Shown: positions 16,408 to 23,433 of the stretch, one piece after another
Layout: each line of letters starts with the position of its first letter
Position numbering within the stretch: the first letter of the stretch is position 1
Assembly: GCA_934408585.1 (NCBI GenBank)
Contig: CAKRVA010000001.1
Span: 248,001-312,000 of the forward strand
Reading direction: 5' to 3'
Length of the DNA stretch: 64,000 nt
DNA from: an uncultured Lachnospiraceae bacterium
GTDB lineage: Bacteria; Bacillota; Clostridia; Lachnospirales; Lachnospiraceae
Translations under genes and position numbers: made by a program
The notes under the pieces: model-generated
The model's database searches: none
What the model was told of the DNA's origin: nothing
Seen by the model: only the letters and a program-made list of their open reading frames with translations

Positions 16408-17299
16408 ATGAATTCACATCATATACAAGCCATCCGGCTTTCTGCACCTTTGCAAGAATATCATTCCAAATCTGCTGTGCTCTCTGATATTCCGCCGATT
16501 TAATATCCGAAGGGGTATCAAGTACAAACCGTATCTGCGTCATTCCATCACTCAAAAATAAAAAACTGGTTTTTCCAACATTCCAACATACGTTTCCAAT
16601 ATACCTGTTTTTCCTTTTTGCAAATAATGTACCACCGCTCTTTTCCATATTCTTACGATACCATTCATCTGCACACCCCTGCAACTCGAGAATGAAACAC
16701 TGCATTTCCTCTCGTTCTCCCGGTGCCATAAATCCTAATTGCTTCGGTAAAATATATTCGATGCTTTCCAGTGGGAACTCACAACGGACGCATATCAGGT
16801 CGCGTGCATTCACATCCCTTTTTAATACACGCTTTTTACCCATAAGTGCCAATCCGAGTCCCATTAAAAATACAGCTCCAAAGCACACCGTCAGCACAAA
16901 ATACACATATAACGGTGTTTCTGCATCGCTTCCCCGCGTACTCCAGATAGAAATGGTTAAAAGTGCGGAAAAGAACATCAGGATTCCTCCTATCAAATAG
17001 AGGAATACCTTTATTCTCCGCATACCGTCTCCACCCAGTTTTTTTATAAAACCATCTTTATCCGATAGCACATCCGATAAAAAAACATAAGCATTTTTTT
17101 CATTGGCAAAAAAGTAGGTAAGGCATTTTTCCCCATCGAGTATTTCTATGTAGATTCGAGTCTGGCAGTCAAATACCCGGATGCTGTAGAATTTATCCAA
17201 TAAAACTGTGAACTCCTTATCATTCTCGAGAATAATGCATTCCGGATTCTCTGACGCTTCAACTACCGCACGATACAGTTCTTGAAATTGTTCCCCCAT
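16406..17299 (-). CDS. Hypothetical two-span membrane protein
   Basis: I do not recognise this 297-residue protein. Residues 1-95 are soluble, two membrane segments fall at about 97-118 (VFLYLIGGILMFFSALLTI) and 131-152, and residues 155-297 are soluble, rich in aromatic and charged residues. The topology puts both soluble parts on the same side, probably the cytosol. The gene follows a DUF4870-like membrane protein by 12 nt and shares its direction, so the two are likely co-transcribed. No catalytic motif is visible. Confidence 0.65.
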   Translation of the reverse strand: MGEQFQELYRAVVEASENPECIILENDKEFTVLLDKFYSIRVFDCQTRIYIEILDGEKCLTYFFANEKNAYVFLSDVLSDKDGFIKKLGGDGMRRIKVFLYLIGGILMFFSALLTISIWSTRGSDAETPLYVYFVLTVCFGAVFLMGLGLALMGKKRVLKRDVNARDLICVRCEFPLESIEYILPKQLGFMAPGEREEMQCFILELQGCADEWYRKNMEKSGGTLFAKRKNRYIGNVCWNVGKTSFLFLSDGMTQIRFVLDTPSDIKSAEYQRAQQIWNDILAKVQKAGWLVYDVNS

Positions 17300-17311
17300 G
17301 TTCTGCTCATC

Positions 17312-17662
17312 CTATCTCTTTAAAATCTGAATCTTTCCTATTACAGGAAGTTCTTTGCCTTTTCCGGTTGCTGCATTTACAATTCCGTATATCGTCAATG
17401 CTAAAAATAAAAGATTCACGATACTAAGTGGTCTTAACAGGAAATCCAACTTCCATGAAATTGCATGAATCACACCGCTTATCACACCCTCAACAATCCA
17501 CCATACAATTTCCGTAAGTGCAAGCACTAATCCCTGATTTGCATGAAACTGAGCATATTCAGAATCCTTAGCTGCAAAAATTGGCACCAACACCAGCCAG
17601 GAAAAATAAGATAATATTGCCATCACTTTATTGTTTTCGACATCTGTTGCGTTAAAATTCAT
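17312..17662 (-). CDS. DUF4870-like small membrane protein
   Basis: This 116-residue protein has three or four membrane segments. It carries the family-like pattern NNKVMAILSYFSWLVLVPIF, then FHANQGLVLALTEIVWW, typical of Tic20/DUF4870 proteins. Their role is unknown. The frame opens at 17680, but ATG 17662 is 8 nt after GGAGG. It is co-oriented with the membrane protein that follows and with the secreted paralogues upstream. Confidence 0.75.
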   Translation of the reverse strand: MNFNATDVENNKVMAILSYFSWLVLVPIFAAKDSEYAQFHANQGLVLALTEIVWWIVEGVISGVIHAISWKLDFLLRPLSIVNLLFLALTIYGIVNAATGKGKELPVIGKIQILKR

Positions 17663-17702
17663 TCTTTCATCCTCCTTCATTTACTGATATCCATATTACC
17701 AC

Positions 17703-17742
17703 AAAAAACTCTTTTCTGCACTTTAAACAGAAAAGAGTTTTT
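17703..17742 (-). terminator. Terminator of the secreted-paralogue genes
   Basis: AAAAAACTCTTTTCTG pairs perfectly with CAGAAAAGAGTTTTTT around a CTTTAAA-type loop. It lies 10 nt past the stop of the gene ending at 17753. Confidence 0.9.
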
Positions 17743-17752
17743 TATTCCATTA

Positions 17753-18667
17753 TTATTTTGCTACTACTTTAAGTCCCAGTTTTGCCGCTACACCAAAGTA
17801 GCCATACATCATTTCTTCATCCGTCAGCACTGCACTGTAATCCGTTCCTGCCGGGAAGGTCAGTTCATACTTTGCTCCCTGATATTCAAACTGAATGGTA
17901 ACTGTAACATCTTTTCGTTCTGCCATTTTCTTCAGGAGATAATCGCTGATGGTATAAAGCTTTCCGGAATCATAGGTAATGCTTCCATTCTCCGGTGCTT
18001 CTTTTACATTTCCGTAAAAGTCCTTGATTACTGCAACACTTGCCGGAATTGAATGAGATTCTTTTACAATTCCACAGCCTGTACACTTGTACTCTTCCAA
18101 GCCGTCCGCTCCTGTTGTTGGGTCTACCTTAATTGTCCACTCAAAGTTACAGGTATGACTTGCAACATTATTACTCGTATTACCATTTTCCTTCGTTGGA
18201 TTGTTTTCTCCACCTGATGTGTTTCCACCGGGAACTACTTCGCCTGAACCACTATTATTTTCGTCATAGCGTTCTGCATCAATGATAAATCCCCAACAGG
18301 TATTATCCTCGCTGCTTACTTCGGAAATTACATATTTATATACATTATATCTATATTCTTTACCCGTGTCCTTCTCTTTATAATAACTTTCAGGAATTTG
18401 GATTCGTAATCCAGGGGTATATTCCTTTTCAACAAGCGTTCCGCCCCATACAAATGTAATATTATAGTATATAATTACAGTTTTTATATTACTATCTAAC
18501 TGAAACTCAATAATATCACCTGCATAAAGGAGCTCACCTTCCTTTAGCTCATTCGCCTTAATTATCCTCCCATCCGCTCTTACATTAATTCCCATGCCGC
18601 CCCAGACACCGGCTACCATAGCAAATGTCATCACAAATGTTAATAGCTTCTTTCCGAATTTCTTCAT
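17753..18667 (-). CDS. Secreted protein with HxC-CxxC/Y-rich C-terminal module, paralogue 1
   Basis: This exported protein of 304 residues has a signal peptide (residues 1-31: MKKFGKKLLTFVMTFAMVAG then GGMGINVRA). The middle (32-165) is beta-rich and unlike that of its neighbour. The C-terminal half (about 170-304) has HTCNFEW, ADGLEEYKCTGCG and a module with FEYQGAKYELTFPAG, almost identical to paralogue 2 and related to the protein at 45755. Similar HxH...YxCxxCG repeats are common in Firmicute surface proteins. The function is unknown. The protein is probably extracellular. Confidence 0.75.
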   Translation of the reverse strand: MKKFGKKLLTFVMTFAMVAGVWGGMGINVRADGRIIKANELKEGELLYAGDIIEFQLDSNIKTVIIYYNITFVWGGTLVEKEYTPGLRIQIPESYYKEKDTGKEYRYNVYKYVISEVSSEDNTCWGFIIDAERYDENNSGSGEVVPGGNTSGGENNPTKENGNTSNNVASHTCNFEWTIKVDPTTGADGLEEYKCTGCGIVKESHSIPASVAVIKDFYGNVKEAPENGSITYDSGKLYTISDYLLKKMAERKDVTVTIQFEYQGAKYELTFPAGTDYSAVLTDEEMMYGYFGVAAKLGLKVVAK

Positions 18668-18685
18668 ATTGTTTTCTCCATTCGT

Positions 18686-19573
18686 TTATTTTGCTACCAC
18701 TTTAAGTCCTAACTTTGCCGCCACACCAAAGTAGCCATACATCGTTTCTTCATCCGTCAGCACCGCGCTGTAATCTGTTCCTGCAGGGAAGGTCAATTCA
18801 TATTTTGCTCCCTGGTATTCAAACTGAATGGTAACTGTCACATCATTCCGTTCTGACATCTTCTTCAGTAGATAATCGCTGATGGTATAAAGTTTTCCGG
18901 AATCATAGGTAATGCTTCCATTTTCCGGTGCTTCTTTTACATTCCCATAAAAGTCCTTGATTACTGCAACACTTGCCGGAATTGAATGAGATTCTTTTAC
19001 AATTCCACAGCCTGTACACTTGTACTCTTCCAAACCGTCCGCTCCTGTTGTTGGGTCAACCTTGGTTATCCATTGGAAGTCACAGATATGAGAATTGGGA
19101 GTGCTTTGTTCGGAATTGTTGGATTTGGAGTTTTCCGATGAAGCTATTTCTTCTGTATATTGATCCGTTGCGTAAAAAACCACATGATACCACGTCTCAA
19201 CCCCATCTACATTCCTATTTATCAATATATTGTTTACCCCATAATGATTATATGTTTTGCCATTTTTTACACAATACCCATTCTTTACTTCTACTTTATA
19301 TTCATTTTCGACCTCAATGCCACGAATATTTTCAACTCCAGTCAATGAATCTTCTAAACCCGGACCGTTAAAGTAGCAATATATCTTATTCTTTTTACCT
19401 TGAGATGGTGCAGGAAAAACGATATAGTCTCCTTCTTTTACTATATCATGATCTTGAAGGGTATCAGCATACTTATCGGCTGCTCTTGCATCCAACTTCA
19501 TGCCACCCCAGACACCGGCTACCATAGTAAATGTCATCACAAATGTTAATAGCTTCTTTCCGAATTTCTTCAT
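18686..19573 (-). CDS. Secreted protein, paralogue 2
   Basis: This is a tandem copy of the previous gene, 18 nt upstream of it. The 295-residue product shares the signal peptide (two or three changes in the first 25 residues) and the last 125 residues (differences such as AERK to SERN and MMYG to TMYG). The central part, about residues 30-160, is unrelated at sequence level, and I see no motif in it. A duplication followed by replacement or rapid change of the exposed middle would explain this. It probably shares an operon with paralogue 1 and with the lipoprotein encoded 15 nt upstream. Confidence 0.75.
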   Translation of the reverse strand: MKKFGKKLLTFVMTFTMVAGVWGGMKLDARAADKYADTLQDHDIVKEGDYIVFPAPSQGKKNKIYCYFNGPGLEDSLTGVENIRGIEVENEYKVEVKNGYCVKNGKTYNHYGVNNILINRNVDGVETWYHVVFYATDQYTEEIASSENSKSNNSEQSTPNSHICDFQWITKVDPTTGADGLEEYKCTGCGIVKESHSIPASVAVIKDFYGNVKEAPENGSITYDSGKLYTISDYLLKKMSERNDVTVTIQFEYQGAKYELTFPAGTDYSAVLTDEETMYGYFGVAAKLGLKVVAK

Positions 19574-19588
19574 ATCACTATCCTCCGT

Positions 19589-20131
19589 TTACTTTTCTCC
19601 AAATACCTCTTCGGCAATTGCATTCAGGCTTTCTTCAAGATTGTTGGAATCGGTCTGAACCAGCCCGAATGTTGTCTGGGATGAATCAACGGTAAAATAA
19701 AATTCTGAGCCATCTTCTGCCATATCCCAGCTTAAAGTATCCATAAGCGTATCATTCTCATAGAGATAGATACTGTCATAGTCAATTTCCCATTTACCCT
19801 GATGTTCTTCTATATTTCCATTTTCATCGGTAATCCCTATATAGTATTCATCTGCCGACAGCAAAAACGCCATTACAAGTGTATCATCTGTGTTTGCTCC
19901 TGCCCAGACAGTGTTGCTAAGGAATTCCCCCACCTGTGCGGCAAGTGCAGCATTGTCTTCCTCACTGCTTTGAACATCTTCCACATCTTCTGATTCTTCT
20001 GCATCACCTACCGGTGATTCTGAAACTTCTGCACTGGAATCTACGGTAATCGCCTCGCTTTTGCTTCCGCATCCTACCATTGTCAATCCAATTGCTGCTG
20101 CCAATATTACTGCCAAACATTTTCTTCTCAT
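19589..20131 (-). CDS. Small lipoprotein
   Basis: This 180-residue protein carries a lipobox, AAIGLTMVGCGSKSE, with Cys21 as the lipidation site, followed by an acidic serine-rich linker (EESEDVEDVQSSEEDNAA). The folded part (about 65-180) has beta-strand patterns such as EYYIGITDENGNIEEHQGKWEIDYDSIYL, reminiscent of small lipocalin-like extracytoplasmic domains. I cannot assign a family. It heads the run of genes leading to the two secreted paralogues. Confidence 0.75.
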   Translation of the reverse strand: MRRKCLAVILAAAIGLTMVGCGSKSEAITVDSSAEVSESPVGDAEESEDVEDVQSSEEDNAALAAQVGEFLSNTVWAGANTDDTLVMAFLLSADEYYIGITDENGNIEEHQGKWEIDYDSIYLYENDTLMDTLSWDMAEDGSEFYFTVDSSQTTFGLVQTDSNNLEESLNAIAEEVFGEK

Positions 20132-20221
20132 TAGTCTTTTCCTCCCTTGTATTTCTATTGAAAATGTATTTTTCTCTTAAAGGATATCATACACTTTTTC
20201 ATCCCTTTTGTGGACAAATTT

Positions 20222-20254
20222 ACATGAATTACAGTTTTTTCGACATGAACGACA
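20222..20254 (+). promoter_or_regulatory. Direct repeat, candidate LytTR binding site
   Basis: ACATGAATTACA (20222-20233) and ACATGAACGACA (20243-20254) match at 10 of 12 positions with a 21-nt period (two helical turns). LytTR regulators bind such spaced direct repeats. The site lies between the lipoprotein gene and the LytTR gene and could serve either. A TATAAT lies at 20291-20296. Confidence 0.5.
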
Positions 20255-20327
20255 AGTAAAAAAAGTAGACGCTCCATCCCCCTTCGCGTTATAATCAGAT
20301 TAACGATTTAGGAAGTGAGGAACCGTT

Positions 20328-21044
20328 TTGAAAATAGCAATCTGTGATGATGATAAGAGAGAATTAACCCATATTTCCCGGCTACTCGATGATTATCAGG
20401 AAGAGCGCCATATACCGCTTTATTACAAGACTTTTTCCAGTAGTACAGAACTTGCAAGTGTCAGTCTGCGCGAATTTGACCTTTATTTATTAGATGTGAT
20501 TATGCCGGTTTTAAACGGCATCGAATTAGCAAGAGAAATCCGCAGTTTTGATAAGGTGGCAAACATTATTTTTCTGACCTCTTCCCCTGAATTTGCTGTG
20601 GATAGTTATACGGTGAAAGCTTCCAACTATCTTCTTAAACCCATTGAAAAAGAAAAACTGTTTGCGGCTCTGGATGATCTTTTGGATAACAACCATCCGG
20701 AAAGTGAATCTTATATTGTTATCCGGAACAATATCAGTATCCGCAAAGTGCATTTGTCACAATTAGTCTACGCAGAAGCCCAGGAACGCAAGGTGATTTA
20801 TCATTTGGATAATGGGGAACACCTGGAATGTACTGCACGTTTTTCGGCAGTATGCGATGATTTATTAAAGAAAAAAGAATTCCTGCTGCCACATCGTTCC
20901 TATCTTGTAAATATGAGCTATATCAGCACCATCGGAAACACCGATATCCAGCTGCAGAACGGTAAACTCATACCCTTGGCACAACGTCGCTTAAGTGAAA
21001 TCAGAGAACACTATCTGGCATTCCAGATGGGGGAGGTTTTTTAA
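20328..21044 (+). CDS. LytTR response regulator
   Basis: This 238-residue regulator has a receiver domain (residues 1-120: acidic pocket in AICDDDKRE, phospho-Asp in LYLLDVIMP, Lys in NYLLKPIEKEKL). The LytTR DNA-binding domain spans about 135-235 (SQLVYAEAQERKVIYHLDNG, FLLPHRSYLVNM). Start is TTG at 20328, preceded by GTGAGG. It overlaps the kinase gene by one base (TAATG). Regulators of this AgrA/VirR class usually control peptide-dependent or envelope functions. No peptide gene is visible nearby. Confidence 0.92.
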   Translation: MKIAICDDDKRELTHISRLLDDYQEERHIPLYYKTFSSSTELASVSLREFDLYLLDVIMPVLNGIELAREIRSFDKVANIIFLTSSPEFAVDSYTVKASNYLLKPIEKEKLFAALDDLLDNNHPESESYIVIRNNISIRKVHLSQLVYAEAQERKVIYHLDNGEHLECTARFSAVCDDLLKKKEFLLPHRSYLVNMSYISTIGNTDIQLQNGKLIPLAQRRLSEIREHYLAFQMGEVF

Positions 21045-22318
21045 TGAATATCACGGAATTTGTCCAACTTGCAAATTATGCCTTTGTTTTGTTTTTCGGC
21101 ATTGCGGCTGCATTTTATCTTGCAGATGCCCCTTTCTTTGCCCATAAAAAACTTTATATTCTGTCCCTTCTTGGTTTTGGTGTGGCTCAGATTATTTTTT
21201 ATTATTTGTTTGACGAGGATATCCTGTATAAGTGCTACCCTCTGTTGATTCATTTGCCGCTTATTTTACTGATTCGTTTTGTTCTTCACCGCAATACCTA
21301 TATTTCCGTTATTGCGGTTTTGTCCGCCTATTTATTCTGTACTCCGCGAAAATGGTTTGGAACCTTTGTTTCCTCATTCTTTGGTTATGATGTAATGATT
21401 GCAAACCTTGCTTCTTTAATCATTACGATTCCCTTACTTTTTATTGTCATCCGTTTCATTTCACCATATATTATTCGTCTAAAATATGAAAGCAAAACAA
21501 CGCTGCTGCTCTTTTTCCTGCTGCCAATGTTTTACTATATTCTGGAATATACCTTTACGGTTTATACGAATCTGCTTTACACCGGAAATGCGGTCGTCGT
21601 AGAATTTGTGGATAGTTCTGTGGTACTCCTTTATTTTGTTTTTGCAACGCTTTCCCTGAAATTTTCCAGTGAAAAGGCAAACGCGGAACGCTCCAATATG
21701 ATGCTTACCAACATTGCATTACAGGCACAGAAAGAAATTGCCCAGCTCTCCAATTCCGAAAAACAGGCTTCCATTTATCGTCATGACCTGCGCCATCATT
21801 TAAACTATATTCAACAATGCATTATAGAGAACAAGACAGATGATGCGCTTGATTATATTCATGAAATCAGTGATACGCTTGAGAATAGCAAGGTAACCCG
21901 TTACTGTCAGAACGAATCCATAAATCTCATCATATCTTCGTATGCAGAACAAGCCGCTTCACAACATATAACAACCGAAATCAGCATAACGGCAACAGAC
22001 TTTTCGCGGTTTCAGATTATGGACCTTTGCGGTTTACTGGCGAATGCTATGGAAAATGCCATTCACGCCTGCATGCAGATGGATGGCAGCTCTACTCCTT
22101 ACATCCACTTAAAAATATATGAAAAGAGCAACCGCCTGTGCATCAATATGGCTAACAGCTATGGCATAGAACCTCACTTTGAAAATAAGATTCCGGTTTC
22201 CAAAAGCCGCAACCACGGCATTGGGGTAAGCAGTATGATTTCCGTCGTTGAAAAATATCATGGTGTCTACGGATTTTCTGCTTATCATGGTGAGTTCCGT
22301 TTTCAGGTATCGATGTGA
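21044..22318 (+). CDS. GHKL-domain sensor histidine kinase, AgrC-like
   Basis: This is the membrane kinase partner of the LytTR regulator (424 aa). Residues 1-205 hold six or seven membrane segments, the usual sensing part of HPK10/AgrC kinases. A coiled stretch leads to the H-box (IYRHDLRHHLNYIQ, about residue 246), and the ATPase domain has an N-box (LLANAMENAIHAC) and a G-box (HGIGVSSM). Signal unknown; peptides and wall stress are typical for the class. It is coupled to the regulator gene by TAATG. Confidence 0.9.
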   Translation: MNITEFVQLANYAFVLFFGIAAAFYLADAPFFAHKKLYILSLLGFGVAQIIFYYLFDEDILYKCYPLLIHLPLILLIRFVLHRNTYISVIAVLSAYLFCTPRKWFGTFVSSFFGYDVMIANLASLIITIPLLFIVIRFISPYIIRLKYESKTTLLLFFLLPMFYYILEYTFTVYTNLLYTGNAVVVEFVDSSVVLLYFVFATLSLKFSSEKANAERSNMMLTNIALQAQKEIAQLSNSEKQASIYRHDLRHHLNYIQQCIIENKTDDALDYIHEISDTLENSKVTRYCQNESINLIISSYAEQAASQHITTEISITATDFSRFQIMDLCGLLANAMENAIHACMQMDGSSTPYIHLKIYEKSNRLCINMANSYGIEPHFENKIPVSKSRNHGIGVSSMISVVEKYHGVYGFSAYHGEFRFQVSM

Positions 22319-22338
22319 TTTGCTCTGACCAGCAAGCT

Positions 22339-22514
22339 ATTAATGCCAATACTTTGATTTACTACTTTTGGGATTAATAATTCGCTTCTGTAACACCTCT
22401 TATTCATGCCAAATTCTATATTTTAGCTTCCTGGGTTGAATTTTGTACCCGGAAAACAAAATTGCTTATAAAACATTAATCCCTAATTGTGCTTTTCTTG
22501 TATTTGGGACTAAT
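22339..22514. repeat. Imperfect palindromic intergenic region
   Basis: The 200 nt between the kinase and the next gene's 3' end contain GGGATTAAT (22370-22378) paired with ATTAATCCC (22475-22483). An outer ATTAATGCCAATAC pairs loosely with GTATTTGGGACTAAT. A compact inner hairpin lies at 22428-22454 (TTCC-GGGT...ACCC-GGAA). It may terminate one or both genes, though T runs are poor. No ORF is seen in it. Confidence 0.5.
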
Positions 22515-22519
22515 TCCTA

Positions 22520-23320
22520 TCACCAGACCTCTTGCTCTCCCCTTATTTCCTGAATTATTTTCTTTACCACCCGGATATCTAATGGATGATTACTCGTTTC
22601 ATAGGTATAAATAACGTTGCCGCCCATTGTATAACCATTCAACAAATACAAATTTGCTTTCCAGACAAAATCAGCAGCATACTTTGAATCATCCATCTTT
22701 CCCATATGCTCCCAATAAACGATTCTTCCTGTTTTCAAATTTAAAACTGTAAAGTCCGGATGAAGTGTATATTTCTTTCCTCTGTTTTCAAGAATTAACG
22801 GTCTTTCATATTTATAGCTCAGGCTTTCTTTCTGTCGATATAACATATTTGCAATAATTACTTCCGATTTTGAGCGCACCATCTCTCCCCTGTCGGTTTC
22901 AAACCGGAGGGAGTCCATATAATCTGTGTACTTCTCATAACTCTCGTTTTCCCAGCGGCGTATCATCTCTTTCACACCAATTCGGTATGGTTCAACTAAT
23001 GCTTTGCGATGCTGCGTCATATGATCATAAATATCCGTAATGGTTTTCTCATCGAAGCCTCGAAGCGCCTTTAAATTCTTTTCGAGCTTTGCTTTGATTT
23101 TCTGATCATAAGCTTGTTGCGCCAATTGCTTAATATACTGCATTTGCTCTTTCGCAATATATTCTCTTATGATTTTCCCGCTTTTATCCTTATATTGCTT
23201 ATAATAAAATGGTCGATTGTTTATTACCTGAATTTTAAGTGTTTCCTGCTTTTCATTTTTGATTTTTGCTAATTTTTGCTCGATACTTTTTATTTCTGCC
23301 AGAATATATGGCTGGAGCAT
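22520..23320 (-). CDS. Uncharacterised protein with PD-(D/E)XK nuclease-like C-terminus
   Basis: This 266-residue cytosolic protein is not recognised by name. Residues 1-130 are highly charged and helical (coiled-coil-like). Residues 145-240 show a restriction-like order: RSKSEVIIANML (Glu), YKYERPLIL, HPDFTVLNLKTG (Asp) and IVYWEHMGKMD (Glu with nearby Lys), then a helix. This fits a PD-(D/E)XK core in which the usual E-x-K is E-x-x-G-K. It stands alone between convergent and codirectional genes, so no partner suggests a role. DNA or RNA cleavage is an inference. Confidence 0.65.
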   Translation of the reverse strand: MLQPYILAEIKSIEQKLAKIKNEKQETLKIQVINNRPFYYKQYKDKSGKIIREYIAKEQMQYIKQLAQQAYDQKIKAKLEKNLKALRGFDEKTITDIYDHMTQHRKALVEPYRIGVKEMIRRWENESYEKYTDYMDSLRFETDRGEMVRSKSEVIIANMLYRQKESLSYKYERPLILENRGKKYTLHPDFTVLNLKTGRIVYWEHMGKMDDSKYAADFVWKANLYLLNGYTMGGNVIYTYETSNHPLDIRVVKKIIQEIRGEQEVW

Positions 23321-23396
23321 AGAATATCCCCCTTTGTCTGATTAGATAAATAGATTGTGATTTAAAATGTGAATTATTTTAAGATGATAGTAAGAA

Positions 23397-23425
23397 ATCT
23401 GCTCCACCAGATAGGTGGAGCAGAT
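23397..23425 (-). terminator. Terminator-like hairpin after ppdK
   Basis: ATCTGCTCCACC pairs perfectly with GGTGGAGCAGAT around a 5-nt loop. The following T run on the minus strand is short (TTCTT). It lies 9 nt past the ppdK stop. Confidence 0.7.
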
Positions 23426-23433
23426 ATGTGATT

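Noticed and set aside
20132..20327. 31-codon plus-strand ORF in the lipoprotein/LytTR gap
   Set aside because: No ribosome site, low-complexity translation, and it covers the likely regulatory repeats.
22319..22519. AgrD-like signal peptide gene near the LytTR/GHKL pair
   Set aside because: Only very short frames without ribosome sites are present, and there is no AgrB-like processing gene.
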